Below are positions 11,035 to 23,580 of a stretch of 64,000 bases of DNA, one piece after another (within the stretch, counting starts at the first letter, position 1; the number at the start of each line of letters is the position of its first letter). Origin of the DNA: Arion vulgaris (Eukaryota; Mollusca; Gastropoda; Stylommatophora; Arionidae); contig CM036754.1 of assembly GCA_020796225.1 (NCBI GenBank), forward strand, positions 66,146,000-66,209,999, written 5' to 3'. The notes beneath the pieces are model-generated. The model made no database searches. It was not told the DNA's origin and saw only the letters and a program-made list of their open reading frames with translations. The translations under genes were made by a program, and so were the position numbers.

Positions 11035-11252
11035 ATTCGCTACTTGCCTTCAACAATATTTAAATTGCCCCTCCACCCTGTAGGGCGTGTGCTCCACGTT
11101 GAAATTATTATTCGCTACTTGCCTTCAACAATATTTAAATTGCCCCTCCACCCTGTAGGGCGTGCGCCCCACGTTGAAATTATTATTCGCTACTTGCCTT
11201 CAACAATATTTAAATTGCCCTCCACCTCTGTAGGGCGTGGCCCACGTTGAAA
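11035..11252. repeat. 72-bp tandem repeat, 3 copies
   Basis: The unit contains ATTCGCTACTTGCCTTCAAC and CTGTAGGGCGTG. Its length is a multiple of three, which leaves one frame open (24-residue period). I do not regard that as coding. Confidence 0.85.
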
Positions 11253-11496
11253 AACAATTTTGTAAAGCAGTGCTATATAACATTTTTTATATTTTAGTGA
11301 GCTTATCTGGCTCAACTGCGTGAGGAATCGCGCGACGCCTGATGAGTAATGGTACCGAATGTCCTAAATAAATTGATACCATACTAATGCTCGACTCAAA
11401 AAATATGTAAACTTAATGACCTATATACACATATGAAACTACTTTTAAATGCTACTAACTTTAATTTTGGGTTGTATACAATGACTGTACCACCAT

Positions 11497-11636
11497 GGGT
11501 AATTGTAACACTAATGCTACTACTAAATAATATTGTAATACTAATGCTACTACTAAATAATATTGTAATACTAATGTTACTACTAAATAATATTGTAATA
11601 CTAATGCTACTACTAAATAATATTGTAATATTTTAA
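11497..11636. repeat. 30-bp minisatellite, block 1
   Basis: About 4.5 copies of ACTAATGCTACTACTAAATA plus AATATTGTAAT. It is the same array as 12700-13072. Confidence 0.9.
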
Positions 11637-12700
11637 TATCCTATACAAGTTTAAGTTTAATAATACTAATGCCACTACATATAATATCTAAATACTTGTC
11701 TACTGTCTCAATTACGCTTTTGCCACTAATCGGTATACAACATTCTTTGTACTTCTTTATGCCCATCCTATTTTACGTAGTGACAATGTATTACTAAACT
11801 ATCCTTTCATACAAGTCTGAAAATAACTATTTAATTTATAATGTCTCGTGTCTGAATACATTTCTACTTATGCTACTACTTAAACTAATTTTAATCACCT
11901 TGATATGTTTGATCTACTAGAACGTTGCACATTGTTGACCAAAGCATGACTTACACTTGGTATGTGCACAAACTAGCAAACTCTATCGCTCTACGACATG
12001 CCAGTAACATGGTTCTATTCTTACACAAATTTGCAGTAACTAATGCCATTACACCCCAACATTAGTTATTTTAGCATCAGATCTACTACCTATAAACACA
12101 CTTGTAGAATTTCAATGCTTTTATTCTAAAATAAATATTGATTTCAAAAACTAATGTATCAAATAATTTGAAATTCTGATTAACGCAAGTTTAGGAACAA
12201 ATAGGGCTCAATGTATCCACTAAACTGCCTCCCACTCATGTTGAACTGTTGTAATACTATGCAACATTAACCATCAATAACTAAACTGTCACATACATAA
12301 TACCTGTTTACCCCACCACAACCTAATACTTTAGCAATCAATCATTAAGTATTTCTTCTACCTAAAATAGACAAATACCAATTGGTTTGGCACTTACTTC
12401 TCAACTTAACAAATGTTGACCTACCTCTATTGCTCAGTTAAATCAATCATTGTAATACTTAATGCAAACTAGGTATATATAAATTGTACGACTTAATTCA
12501 CATTTTCTCAAATAATATGTGATATACTTCTCTGCTGTTACAAACTAACATCTTGTATATTTAATTTTTAATGTCATTTACAACAAACAAGTTTAGTTTA
12601 ATCTTCAACTTCTCTCTTCAATTCAATCACTTGTTAATCACTAATGTTACTGAATATAGATAAAGTCATACCATTATCATTATATAATGTTACACTAAAT
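11637..12700. other. Corrupted collinear duplicate of 13073-14480
   Basis: Anchors occur in the same order in both segments: AATTTTAATCAC (11885 and 13400), CAACATTAGTTATTTTAGCA (12058 and 13635), GAAATTCTGATTAACG (12170 and 13801), GTCACATACATA (12289 and 13957) and TTGGTTTGGCACTT (12391 and 14098). Between anchors this copy is shortened by about a quarter, is poor in G and is peppered with array-like ACTAATG words. It sits between two blocks of the same 30-bp array. An assembly or polishing artefact is the best explanation. Confidence 0.7.
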
Positions 12701-13072
12701 AAATTGTAATACTAGATGCTACTTAAATAATATTGTAATACTAATGCTACTACTAAATAATATTGTAATACTAATGTTACTACTAAATAATATTGTAATA
12801 CTAATGCTACTACTAAATAATATTGTAATACTAATGCTACTACTAAATAATATTGTAATACTAATGCTACTACTAAATAATAATGTAATACTAATGTTAC
12901 TACTAAATAATATTGTAATACTAATGCTACTACTAAATAATATTGTAATACTAATGCTACTACTAAATAATAATGTAATACTAATGCTACTACTAAATAA
13001 TATTGTAATACTAATGCTACTACTAAATAATATTGTAATGCTAATGCTACTACTAAATAATAAAGTAATATT
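12700..13072. repeat. 30-bp minisatellite, block 2
   Basis: About 12 copies of the 30-bp unit ACTAATGCTACTACTAAATA plus AATATTGTAAT, which keeps one frame open (MLLLNNIVIL period). Confidence 0.9.
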
Positions 13073-13369
13073 ATAATAATCCTGAGTACAAGTTTAATTG
13101 TTTCTTAAAATATTCATCATCATCAGGTGCGTACCGGCGATCATGGATATCCACAAATATCTGTCTCTGGTATCTGAGATGTTGACGCTCTTCTGTGCGA
13201 TGAAGTCGGGATATCCAACATTTTCTCTCTGTCTTTCTCTGTTTCGCCTATCCTTGATTTTACCGGTTGTGACAATGTGTTCTAAACCTACCTTTCTCAT
13301 CACATGTTCGAAAAATGATGACTGCCTCTCTTATATTGATAATAAGTTTTCTCTGTGTCTTGACCTCAT

Positions 13370-13615
13370 TCTTCTTCTTTGCGTTCGTTCTTTACGACTA
13401 ATTTTAATCACTCTTTGTGGTATGTTTGATCTTTGCCAAGAACGTGTTGCACATTGGTTTGGTAGGCCCCTAAACGCATAGACTTCTACACTTTTAGGAT
13501 ATGTGCATCAGACTTCAGCCAAACCTCCTTAGTCGTCTCTTACGACATGCGTGGTAGGTAACAGTGGTTCTATTCTTTACACCCCAAATTTGGGCCCAGG
13601 TAACCACTCAGGTGA
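13370..13615 (-). mobile_element. S2 SINE-like element
   Basis: A reverse copy with TTCTTCTTTGCGTTCGTTC at the tail, GGTAGGCCCCTAAACGCATA in the body and ACCCCAAATTTGGGCCCAGG at the 5' end. Confidence 0.75.
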
Positions 13616-14424
13616 TGACCTCATTCAACACCTCAACATTAGTTATTTTAGCAGTCCATGGATTCTATCATTCTTCTATAGAACCACACCTCTGTGGCCC
13701 TCAGAGATTTTTCAATCTGTTTGTTTATTGTAAAAGGAATAAAAATATTGTGATTTCGAAAAAAAGGAACAATTATGTTATCCAAAACAATTTTTTTCTG
13801 GAAATTCTGATTAACGTCAAAGTTTGAGGAACAAAATAGGGCGTCAGGGATGTATCCGACGGTACAACTGCCCTGTCGGCACCATGTTGACAGCGCTGTT
13901 GTACAGGGTACATATACAAACAGTTTGGGAACCATCGAGATATTACGTAGATCCGTGTCACATACATAGATAACCTGTTTTACCTGCAGCACACCTCAGA
14001 CCTAACGACCTTAGAACAATGCGAGAAGGTCATTTTGAAAGTCATCCCTGCTGTCTATATCCGTCTGAAAATAAGGAACAGAATGGTGCACCAACCGTTG
14101 GTTTGGCACTTGGCTTGCTCAACTTTTCGTACCAAATGCTTGGACCAATGCACGCTCGTATCGTGCGTCAGTTTAACATGCGCAATGCATATGTTGGAGC
14201 ATGCCTGATTGGAAATTGCAAACTGAAAGGTTATATATAGAAATTGAACGACAAATTTCAACTTCGACATTTTCTTGTCAGACTATTTCTGATATGGGCT
14301 GATATAGTTCTTGTCTCCTGGCGTGTTCAGCCAAGACGGTAGACATCTTGCAGCCATATTCTACATGTTTTAGTCGTCGCATTTACAAAACACAACGAAA
14401 GTTTAGTCTAACTCTTGGTTTTCA
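13616..14424. other. Unassigned sequence
   Basis: No gene or recognised element. It is the intact counterpart of part of the corrupted duplicate at 11637-12700. Confidence 0.45.
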
Positions 14425-14690
14425 TTTTCTTCTTCTTCTTCCAACGTTCCATATCGACCCCTTGTTAATCAGTCTGCGTGATTTGTATGTGATCTGAGCA
14501 TAAGAGCGATTTTACATTGTGCCAGTTATGCATCTAGCTATAAGTAGGCCAGCACATCCGATTTCTGAGATGCTTTTATTTACTATGGTAGCTTCCTAGG
14601 TCCTACATCAATCGCCTCTAACGACATGCCATGTAGGTCGTGGTGTTACTATTCTTTGCTTCCATTGCGAGTCCCGGCAACCCAGGGGCG
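14425..14690 (-). mobile_element. S1 SINE-like element
   Basis: Reverse orientation: AAG tail at the left, CATATCGACCCCTTGTTAA, GTAGGCCAGCACATCCGATT, and the 5' end near GAGTCCCGGCAACCC. Confidence 0.75.
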
Positions 14691-14734
14691 GGTTTCCATT
14701 TTATACTACACATTCTCTCTCTCTCTCTCTCTCG

Positions 14735-14922
14735 TCTTTTCAATCCCAAATGGTAGTGTCCTTTATCTGTGCATACGAACCCTACCTCCGCAGTACTAAG
14801 CGTAGCACTACACTCCTGGAGCTGTTGGAGGTTTCTGGGTTTTAAAGAAAGCCAGGTACTCCCCTCCTCCATTGCACTATAGGAAAAGAGTGAAAATTCA
14901 TAATTCCTAGGGTTGGAAGAAG
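14735..14922 (+). mobile_element. S8 SINE-like element
   Basis: Shares CGCAGTACTAAGCGTAGCAC, GGTTTCTGGGT and TCATAATTCCTAGGGTT with 57661-57832, and ends in GAAGAAG. Preceded by a (CT)n tract at about 14712-14732. Confidence 0.6.
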
Positions 14923-15005
14923 AATCTGCACATATTTGCTTCTCAACTTCTTTGTTAGCCATTGTGTATTTTTCTTGCATTCTGGCAACTTTTTTCTTTA
15001 CGACA
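14923..15005 (-). mobile_element. L-A LINE coding fragment
   Basis: The reverse strand reads ARMQEKYTMANKEVEKQIC, matching the L-A linker at about 2225-2290 (IAQEKYTEASKKVKKQIK). Confidence 0.65.
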
Positions 15006-15024
15006 TATAAATGTTTTTTAATGG

Positions 15025-15090
15025 ATGTTAGTTACAAACCCACGACACTGTGCAACAACCTGGTAGCAGTGTGACGACAAAAGAAAGAAG
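15025..15090 (+). mobile_element. LINE 3' end fragment
   Basis: Shares CACTGTGCAACAAC and CAGTGTGACGACAAAAGAAA with the LINE end at 62505-62575, with an AAG tail. It flows straight into the 35-bp array, whose unit begins with the same TTAGTTACAAACC. Confidence 0.55.
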
Positions 15091-15436
15091 TTACAAACCA
15101 AGGTGATTAGCGTAATGTATGTTAGTTACAAACCAAGGTGATTAGCGTAATGTATGTTAGTTACAAACCAAGGTGATTAGCGTAATGTATGTTAGTTACA
15201 AACCAAGGTGATTAGCGTAATAGATGTTAGTTACAAACCAAGGTGATTAGCGTAATAGATGTTAGTTACAAACCAAGGCGATTAGCGTAATGTATGTTAG
15301 TTACAAACCAAGGTGATTAGCGTAATGTATGTTAGTTACAAACCAAGGTGATTAGCGTAATGTGTGTTAGTTACAAACCAAGGTGATTAGCGTAATGTAT
15401 GTTAGTTACAAACCAAGGTGATTAGCGTAATGTGTA
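15085..15436. repeat. 35-bp minisatellite, 10 copies
   Basis: The unit contains GTTAGTTACAAACCAAGGTG and ATTAGCGTAATGTAT. The copies are nearly identical. Confidence 0.9.
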
Positions 15437-15439
15437 AAA

Positions 15440-15533
15440 ATATTGCCTCGGATACATAAGGGTTGTGAGTTCACTACCCCACTCGACATTCCACACATGA
15501 GAAAAGGAATTTGCTCTCCTACTTCCTAGTAGT
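15440..15533 (+). mobile_element. tRNA-like SINE fragment
   Basis: Homologous to 4590-4690, with a B-box-like GTGAGTTCACTACCCC. Confidence 0.45.
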
Positions 15534-15544
15534 ATTACACAGGT

Positions 15545-15852
15545 CATCAATTGCCGCTATATCAGACGGCCAGCCAATGGACAGAGCTGACATCGTGAAC
15601 GCCCTCATATAGCGTGGCCGCAGAGAATACCTTCATCTAAACCAATCCACGTCAACTACTAGATTGCGAGAACTGGGTTTGAAGATTGTTGTGGCAAGAA
15701 AAGAATGGTACAACAGGTATACGAGTCGGCTCATCAATCAAAATAGAACTGGTACGGTCAGTCGCTGGACGCTGATGGAGTTATTGCGAAGGAGATCGGA
15801 GCACCTATGGACATGTCCGGAGTGCAATGAGGATATTCCAAACTGAAACTGA
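15545..15852 (+). mobile_element. RNase H-LINE 3' end with target-site duplication
   Basis: This is the C-terminal tail of an I/Nimb-like LINE. The frame from 15664 ends in WTCPECNEDIPN, a zinc-knuckle-like CPxC end also seen near 35885. It is 5'-truncated, 308 bp long, and flanked by the 11-bp duplication ATTACACAGGT (15534-15544 and 15853-15863). The duplicated word is a unit of the 19-bp minisatellite, so it inserted into that array. Confidence 0.8.
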
Positions 15853-15874
15853 ATTACACAGGTAGAGTAATGTT

Positions 15875-16045
15875 ACAGAGAAATGTTACAGAGGAAGACC
15901 ACGGAGAAATGGATTCAGGATGTAACTGATGGTTTGAACATGACGGCTGCAGAGGCAGGACATCTGGACGATGAGAGAGAGAAATTCCGGAGGACTGTTG
16001 GGATGGCAAAGTTCTGCTCAGAGCAAGCTATTTGATAATGATGAT
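15875..16045 (+). mobile_element. L-C LINE 3' end
   Basis: Reads GRPRRNGFRM-like, then ATGACGGCTGCAGAGGCAGG and GTTCTGCTCAGAGCAAGCTA, ending in GATAATGATGATGAG. It lies inside the 19-bp array with TAATGTTACA on both sides. Confidence 0.75.
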
Positions 16046-19000
16046 GAGGTAATGTTACACAGGTAAGAGTAGTATTACACATGTAGAGTACTGCTACACA
16101 GGTAGAGTAGTATTACACAGGTAGAGTAATGTTGCACAGGTAGATTACTGCTACACAGGTAGAGTAGTATTACACAGGTAGGGTAATGTTGCACAGGTAG
16201 ATTACTGCTACACAGGTAGAGTAGTATTACACATGTAGAGTACTGCTACACAGGAAGAGTAGTATTACACAGGTAGAGTAATGTTGCACAGGTAGATTAC
16301 TGCTACACAGGTAGAGTAGTATTACACAGGTAGAGTAGTATTACACAGGTAGATTACTGCTACACAGGTAGAGTAGTATTACACAGGTAGAGTAATGTTG
16401 CACAGGTAGATTACTGCTACACAGGTAGAGTAATGTTGCACAGGTAGATTACTGCTACACAGGTAGAGTAGTATTACACAGGTAGAGTAATGTTGTACAG
16501 GTAGATTACTGCTACACAGGTAGAGTAGTATTACACAGGTAGAGTAATGTTGCACAGGTAGATTACTGCTACACAGGTAGAGTAGTATTACACAGGTAGA
16601 ATAATGTTGCACAGGTAGAGTACTGCTACACAGGTAGAGTAGTATTACACAGGTAGAGTAATGTTGCACAGGTAGATTACTGCTACGCAGGTAGAGTACT
16701 ATTACACAGGTAGAGTAATGTTGCACAGTTAGAGTACTGCTACACAGGTAGAGTAGTATTACACATGTAGAGTAATGTTGCACAGGTAGATTACTGCTAC
16801 ACAGGTAGAGTAATGTTGCACAGGTAGAGTAGTATTACACAGGTAGAGTAATGTTGCACAGGTAGAGTACTGCTACACAGGTAGAGTAGTATTACACAGG
16901 TAGAGTAATGTTGCACAGGTAGATTACTGCTACAAGCTAGAGTAGCTGTTACACAGGTAGAGTAATGTTGCACAGGTAGATTACTGCTACACAGCTAGAG
17001 TACTGTTACACAGGTAGAGTAATGTTGCACAGGTAGAGTACTGCTACACAGGTAGAGTACTGTTACACAGGTAGAGTAATGTTGCACAGGTAGAGTCTGC
17101 TACACAGGTAGAGTACTGTTCACAGGTAGAGTACTGTTACACAGGTAGAGTACTGTTACACAGGAGGTAATGTTGCACAGGTAGAGTACTGCTACACAGG
17201 TAGAGTACTGTTACACAGGTAGTGTAATGTTGCAGGTGAGTACTGCTACACAGGTAGAGTACTGTTACACAGGTGAAGCTGTTACACGGTAGAGATCTGT
17301 TACACAGGTAGAGTAATGTTGCACTGAGAGTAGTATTACACAGCTAGAGTACTGTTACACAGGTAGAGTACTGTTACACAGGTAGAGTAATGTTGCACAG
17401 GTAGAGTACTGCTACACAGGTAGAGTAGTATTACACATGTAGAGTAATGTTGCCAGGTAAGTACTGCTACACAGGTAGAGTACTGTTACACAGGTAGAGT
17501 AATATTGCACAGGTAGAGTACTGCTACACAAGTAGAGTAGTATTACACATGTAGTACTGCACACAGGTAGAGTAGTATTACACAGGTAGAGTACTGCTAA
17601 ACAGGTAGAGTAGTATTACACAGGTAGAGTAATGTTGCACAGGTAGAGTAATTACACAGGTAAGTAGTATTACACAGGTAGAGTAATGTTGCACAGGTAG
17701 ATTACTGCTACACAGGTAGAGTAATGTTGCACAGGTAGAGTAGTATTACACAGGTAGAGTAATGTTGCACAGGTAGAGTACTGCTACACAGGTAGAGTAG
17801 TATTACACAGGTAGAGTAATGTTGCACAGGTAGATTACTGCTACACAGCTAAGACTGTTACACAGGTAGAGTAATGTTGCACAGGTAGATTACTGCTACA
17901 CAGCTAGAGTACTGTTACACAGGTAGAGTAATGTTGCATAGGTAGATTACTGCTACACAGGTAGAGTAATGTTACACAGGTAGTGCTACACAGGTAGAGT
18001 AATGTTGCAGGTAGAGTCTGCTACACAGGTAGAGTAATGTTGCACAGGTAGAGTACTGCTACACAGGTAGAGTAATGTTGCACAGGTAGAGTACCGCTAC
18101 ACAGGTAGAGTAATGTTGCACAGGTAGAGTACTGTTACACAGGTAGAGTAATGTTGCACAGGTAGAGTCATGTTACACAGGTAGATTACTGCTACACAGG
18201 TAGAGTAGTATTACACAGGTATAGTAATGTTGCACAGGTAGAATAATGTTGCACAGGTAGAGTAATGTTGCACAGGTAGAGTACTGCTACACAGGTAGAG
18301 GAGTATTACACAGGTAGAGTAATGTTACACAGGTAGAGTAGTATTACACAGGTAGAGTAATGTTACACAGGTAGAGTAGTATTACACAGGTAGAGTAATG
18401 TTACACAGGTAGAGTAGTATTACACAGGTAGAGTAATGTTACACAGGTAGAGTAGTATTACACAGGTAGGGTACTGTTACACAGGTAGAGTAATGTTGCA
18501 CAGGTAGAGTAGTATTACACGGGTAGGGTCTGTTACACAGGTAGAGTAGTATTACACAGGTAGAGTAATGTTCACAGGAGGGTCTGTTACACAGGTAGAG
18601 TAATGTTGCACAGGTAGAGTACTGCTACACAGGTAGAGTAGTATTACACAGGTAGAGTAATGTTACACAGGTAGAGTAATGTTACACAGGTAGAGTAGTA
18701 TTACACAGGTAGAGTAATGTTACACAGGTAGAGTAATGTTGCACAGGTAGAGTAATGTTGCACAGGTAGAGTAATGTTACACAGGTAGAGTAATGTTACA
18801 CAGGTAGAGTAGTATTGCACAGGTAGATTACTGTTACACAGGTAGAGTAATGTTACACAGGTAGATTAATGTTGCACAGGTAGAGTAATGTTGCACAGGT
18901 AGAGTAATGTTACACAGGTAGAGTAGTATTACACAGGTAGAGTAGTATTACACAGGTAGAGTAGTATTACACAGGTAGAGTAGTATTACACAGGTAGAGT

Positions 19001-21053
19001 AATGTTACACAGGTGGAGTAATGTTGCACAGGTAGAGTAATGTTACACAGGTAGAGTAGTATTACACAGGTAGAGTAGTATTACACAGGTAGAGTAGTAT
19101 TACACAGGTAGAGTAATGTTACACAGGTAGAGTAATGTTACACAGGTAGAGTAGTATTACACAGGTAGAGTAGTATTACACAGGTAGAGTAGTATTACAC
19201 AGGTAGAGTAATGTTACACAGGTGAGTAGTATTACACAGGTAGAGTAATGTTGCACAGGTAGAGCACTGCTACACAGGTAGAGTAGTATTACACGGTAGA
19301 GTCTGCTACACAGGTAGAGTAGTATTACACGGTAGAGTACTGCTACACAGGTAGAGTAGTATTACACAGGTAGAGTAATGTTACACAGGTAGAGTACTGT
19401 TACACAGGTAGAGTAGTATTACACAGGTAGAGTAATGTTGCACAGGTAGAGTACTGCTACACAGGTAGAGTAATGTTACACAGGTAGAGTAGTGCTACAT
19501 AGGTAGAGTAATGTTGCACAGGTAGAGTACTGCTACATAGGTAGAGTAATGTTGCACAGGTAGAGTACTGCTACACAGGTAGAGTAATGTTGCACAGGTA
19601 GAGTAATGTTACACAGGTAGAGTAGTATTACACAGGTAGAGTAGTATTACACAGGTAGAGTACTGCTACACAGGTAGAGTACTGTTACACAGGTAGAGTA
19701 GTATTACACAGGTAGAGTAATGTTGCACAGGTAGAGTACTGCTACACAGGTAGAGTAATGTTACACAGGTAGAGTAGTGCTACACAGGTAGAGTAATGTT
19801 GCACAGGTAGAATACTGCTACATAGGTAGAGTAATGTTGCACAGGTAGAGTAGTATTACACAGGTAGAGTAGTATTACACAGGTAGAGTAGTATTACACA
19901 GGTAGAGTAATGTTACACAGGTAGAGTAATGTTGCACAGGTAGAGTAATGTTGCACAGGTAGAGTAATGTTACACAGGTAGAGTAGATTACACGGTAGAG
20001 TAGTATTACACAGGTAGAGTAGTATTACACAGGTAGAGTAATGTTACACAGGTAGAGTAGTATTACACAGGTAGAGTAATGTTACACAGGTAGAGTAATG
20101 TTACACAGGTAGAGTAGTATTACACAGGTAGAGTAATGTTCACAGGTAGAGTAATGTTACACAGGTAGAGTAGTATTACACAGGTAGAGTAGTATTACAC
20201 AGGTAGAGTAGTATTACACAGGTAGAGTAGTATTACACAGGTAGAGTAATATTACACAGGTAGAGTAGTATTACACAGGTAGATTAATATTGCACAGGTA
20301 GGGTAGTATTACACAGGTAGAGTACTATTACACAGGTAGAGTAGTATTACACAGGTAGAGTACTATTACACAGGTAGAGTAGTATTACACAGGTAGATTA
20401 ATATTGCACAGGTAGGGTAGTATTACACAGGTAGAGTACTATTACACAGGTAGAGTAGTATTACACAGGTAGAGTAATGTTACACAGGTAGAGTAATGTT
20501 ACACAGGTAGAGTACTATTACACAGGTAGAGTAGTATTACACAGGTAGAGTAATGTTACACAGGTAGAGTAATGTTACACAGGTAGAGTACTATTACACA
20601 GGTAGAGTACTGTTACACAGGTAGAGTACTGTTACACAGGTAGAGTAATGTTACACAGGTAGAGTACTGTTACACAGGTAGAGTACTGTTACACAGGTAG
20701 AGTACTGTTACACAGGTGAGAGTCTGTTACACAGGTAGAGTGCTGTTACACAGGTAGAGTAATGTTACACAGGTAGAGTACTGTTACACAGGTAGAGTAC
20801 TGTTACACAGGTAGAGTACTGCTACACAGGTAGAGTAATGTTACACAGGTAGAGTACTGTTACACAGGTAGAGTACTGTTACACAGGTAGAGTACTGCTA
20901 CACAGGTAGATTAATGGTACACAGGTAGAGTACTGTTACACAGGTAGAGTACTGTTACACAGGTAGAGTAATGTTACACAGGTAGAGTAATGTTACACAG
21001 GTAGAGTAATGTTACACAGGTAGAGTAATGTTACACAGGTAGAGTAATGTTAC
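16046..21053. repeat. 5-kb, 19-bp minisatellite, about 260 copies
   Basis: The unit is CACAGGTAGAGTAATGTTA with variants at four or five sites. At 16050-16900 three variants run in fixed order (GTATTA, ATGTTG, CTGCTA), giving a 57-bp trimer. This also explains a 19-residue period in a minus-strand open frame. Further right the order breaks up and becomes more uniform. Stretches with many small deletions (about 17000-17600, 18520-18600) look like consensus noise. Array units already appear at 15530 and 15853, before two LINE insertions. Confidence 0.95.
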
Positions 21054-21059
21054 AACTCT

Positions 21060-21285
21060 TTGTATTCTGTCTCCAATCTACTTCTTATTCCAACGCTTCA
21101 TATCGAACAGAAATTGTACGTTGTGCCAGGTATGCACCTATAAGTAGACCAGAACATCCGATTTCCTCGACGCTTTTATTTTCTAGGTAGCTTCCCTAGG
21201 CCCCTATCTCTGTCGCCTCTTACGACATGCCTTGTAGGCCGCAGTGTTACTATTCTTTGTTCCTTCGAGCTCCAGTAACACTTGG
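21060..21285 (-). mobile_element. S1 SINE-like element (shortened)
   Basis: Reverse copy with CTTCATATCGAACAG, TAAGTAGACCAGAACATCCG and CTCTTACGACATGCCTTGTA. Confidence 0.7.
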
Positions 21286-21451
21286 ACGTCTGTCTCCAAT
21301 GAAGACTGAAATTGATCAACAAGCTATCTTAAAAATTAAATTTATGTTCCTGTCTTAAGTCAAACTGCATGGATCTCTTGTAATCCTTACATTACAGCAG
21401 CATACATTGTCCTCTTCATGGGATTCCATAATAATTTATGTGCTTGCCTCG

Positions 21452-21682
21452 CGCGTGTGTTGTCGGGACTCGCACAGGGAGCAAAGAATAGTAACACTGC
21501 GACCTACAAGGCAACTGAGGTAGGGGCCTTGTGAAACTACCCTAATAAATAAAAAAGCGTCGCAGAAATCGGATGTGCTGGCCTACTTGTAGGCGCATAA
21601 CTGGCACAAAGTATAATCGCTCTTAGGCTCAGATCATAAAAGGTAGTTTAACAAGTGGTCGATATTGAGCTTCCGAAGATGA
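21452..21682 (+). mobile_element. S1 SINE-like element
   Basis: Sense copy: GTTGTCGGGACTCGCA, AAATCGGATGTGCTGGCCTA, GTGGTCGATATTGAGC. The CATGTCGTAAGAGGC block is deleted. Confidence 0.75.
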
Positions 21683-21689
21683 ATGTGCT

Positions 21690-22260
21690 ATTGTATAGTC
21701 TTTCCTCAGGTGGATGGTGGAATTGGTTGTCCACTTTTGCCGTTAAGTGTAGAGGTGGGGGTTTTAATTTGCGTCCCAGGGCCAGATGAGTCACCCTTGT
21801 GTTATATCCGTGATTATTTACTGGGGTCTTGATATTGTCCATCTTTTTGTTTGGTCTTCCTTGGCCCTAGTACCTGATCTCTTTTTATTGTATGTTATTA
21901 TTGGCGGTTGGTTGTATTTCATTCTCATTAAATGTCCAAACCACTGCATTTGTTGTCTTTCAATGTATTCGGTGCATGAAGTTATGCCCACTCTGCTTTT
22001 GATGTCCTTGTTTCATAGTCTATCTTTCTTGGTAACCACCACTGCCTTCCTCAAGCATTACATTTCACAAGTGGTGAGCTTTCTGTGGTGTGTTGCTGTC
22101 AGAGACCAAGTTTGGACTGGTAACAAAGTGTTGGGAGAAAATACTTTCATCATCTGTCTTTTCACTTCCATCTTGATTTTTGGGTGTTGTAGTAATGAAT
22201 GTGCCTGCTTCTTCTTTTATATTCTTGTCTTACAAATATTTCTGTAGTTTTCTCATAGCT
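21690..22260 (-). mobile_element. L-D-like LINE coding remnant
   Basis: The reverse strand reads through a decayed LINE C-terminal region, including an RQQMQWFGHLMRM-like block near 21925-21965 and a LTTCEM-CLRKAVVVTKKDRL-like block near 22020-22075. The long plus-strand frame over the same bases is antisense and has no domain. Confidence 0.6.
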
Positions 22261-22817
22261 TATTTTATACTCATTGCTTTGGCTCTTACATTTAATATGA
22301 CGACTCAGATATTTGTTTTCTTATCTTGTGTATTTCCTTCCGTTTTTTGAATTACTCAGATATTTGTTCTGTTTTCCTTATCACTTGTTCCTGATATATT
22401 TTGTATAAATTGTAATTTAATTTATACTTGCCCGCTTATTTGAAACCAAGAATGTCTCCATTACAGTTTAACTGCAACCAAATTTTAATTTGCTCAAACG
22501 AAAAACAATCTGGTCAAATGGCGTAGTTAGATACAAACGATCGAGAAAAGCCATATATATTATATCTCCTACCAGATTTCTTATCTAGAAACATTTGGTC
22601 TGAATGTTGTAAAATACTGGGGGTTTAGATTGTGAAAAACTATCATTATGTGCCGCATAAAAAAGAAATGGTTTCGATCGATATTGCTGAAACATCTCAC
22701 AAATTACAATTCGCATACATCATACACGCACCATATTCGTACACACTTACACATATATCTAACTCCTTTACACTCCCAATAGAATGTTGGGCTGCAACTT
22801 ACCCCTAACAGTTATTT
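22261..22817. other. Unassigned AT-rich sequence
   Basis: No gene, array or element is recognised. Confidence 0.4.
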
Positions 22818-23580
22818 CTCTCTCTCTATGTTTTTTAAACCCGGATTGGGGTGTAGGCCCTCAACCAACTCATGCCAAGTCTTCCTCTCTCTAGCTATCT
22901 CCTGCAGCTCACGCCAGTTGTTCTTTGCTTGATTGATAGGACCATCATCATTGCACTTCGGTGAGTAACCATGTGTGCTCCGATCTCTTTCTTACACAGG
23001 AAGATCTCATCTACAGCGCACGAGCCTCGTAGCACCGGCGAGGTTCCGATGTAATTTTGAAGATAATTATATATTTGTAGGAATTTTATTTTTAATCTTT
23101 TCGAATAAATTTTGCCCGGGTAGCGGCTTTCCAACCTGTTCTTCTTGATTTTGAACTTTCAATGGTTCTTTTACGTGCTCAAATTGAATATGGGACCTAC
23201 GTTTTATCGTACGTCTCCGATAGGACTAGGAACTCGATCTCACCTACACTGAGATCAGGATCTCTGGAAAAATATCAAGATGGCTTACGAGGGAGCGAAC
23301 CTGGTACCTTTAGCACAAGAGACGAGCATCTAACATCTACGCCACAGAGATCCCTAGTTCTTCTTTTTATTGTTGATATCTGCCTTCAAATCTCGTCTAC
23401 ATGAGTTCTAGGCCCTTTTCCTGTCCTTGTTCCAGAAAAGGGCCTCCATTTCTTTCGCTGCCTCTATGGGTTCCAGAAAAAAAAACCTTCTTGTTATATT
23501 CCACTCCGGTTTTCTCAAAGTGTCCTATCCAGCGCCATTTTTTAACCTCTTGGTTCACTGGAATCTGTCTTCAAAAACCC
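22818..23580 (-). mobile_element. L-A LINE 3' end, split by a SINE
   Basis: Matches 425-770: CT tract, GGCCCTCAACCAACTCATGC, CTATCTCCTGCAGCTC, then, after the inserted S3, TTATTGTTGATATCTGCC and onward. The join is at CCAGTTGTTCTT / TAGTTCTTCTT, an imperfect target duplication. Confidence 0.75.
22928..23362 (-). mobile_element. S3 SINE nested in L-A
   Basis: Reverse full-length copy: the tail GATTGATAGGACCATCATC at the left, GATAGGACTAGGAACTCGAT once only, and the tRNA-like head ending at CGCCACAGAGA. It is a single-copy reference for the unit expanded at 41838-44075. Confidence 0.8.

Noticed and set aside
16379..16783. 134-residue minus-strand frame with a 19-residue period
   Set aside because: It reflects the 57-bp trimer of the 19-bp minisatellite.
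21786..22247. 153-residue plus-strand frame, hydrophobic, looking like a membrane protein
   Set aside because: It is antisense to a LINE remnant. The hydrophobicity comes from reverse-complement codons.
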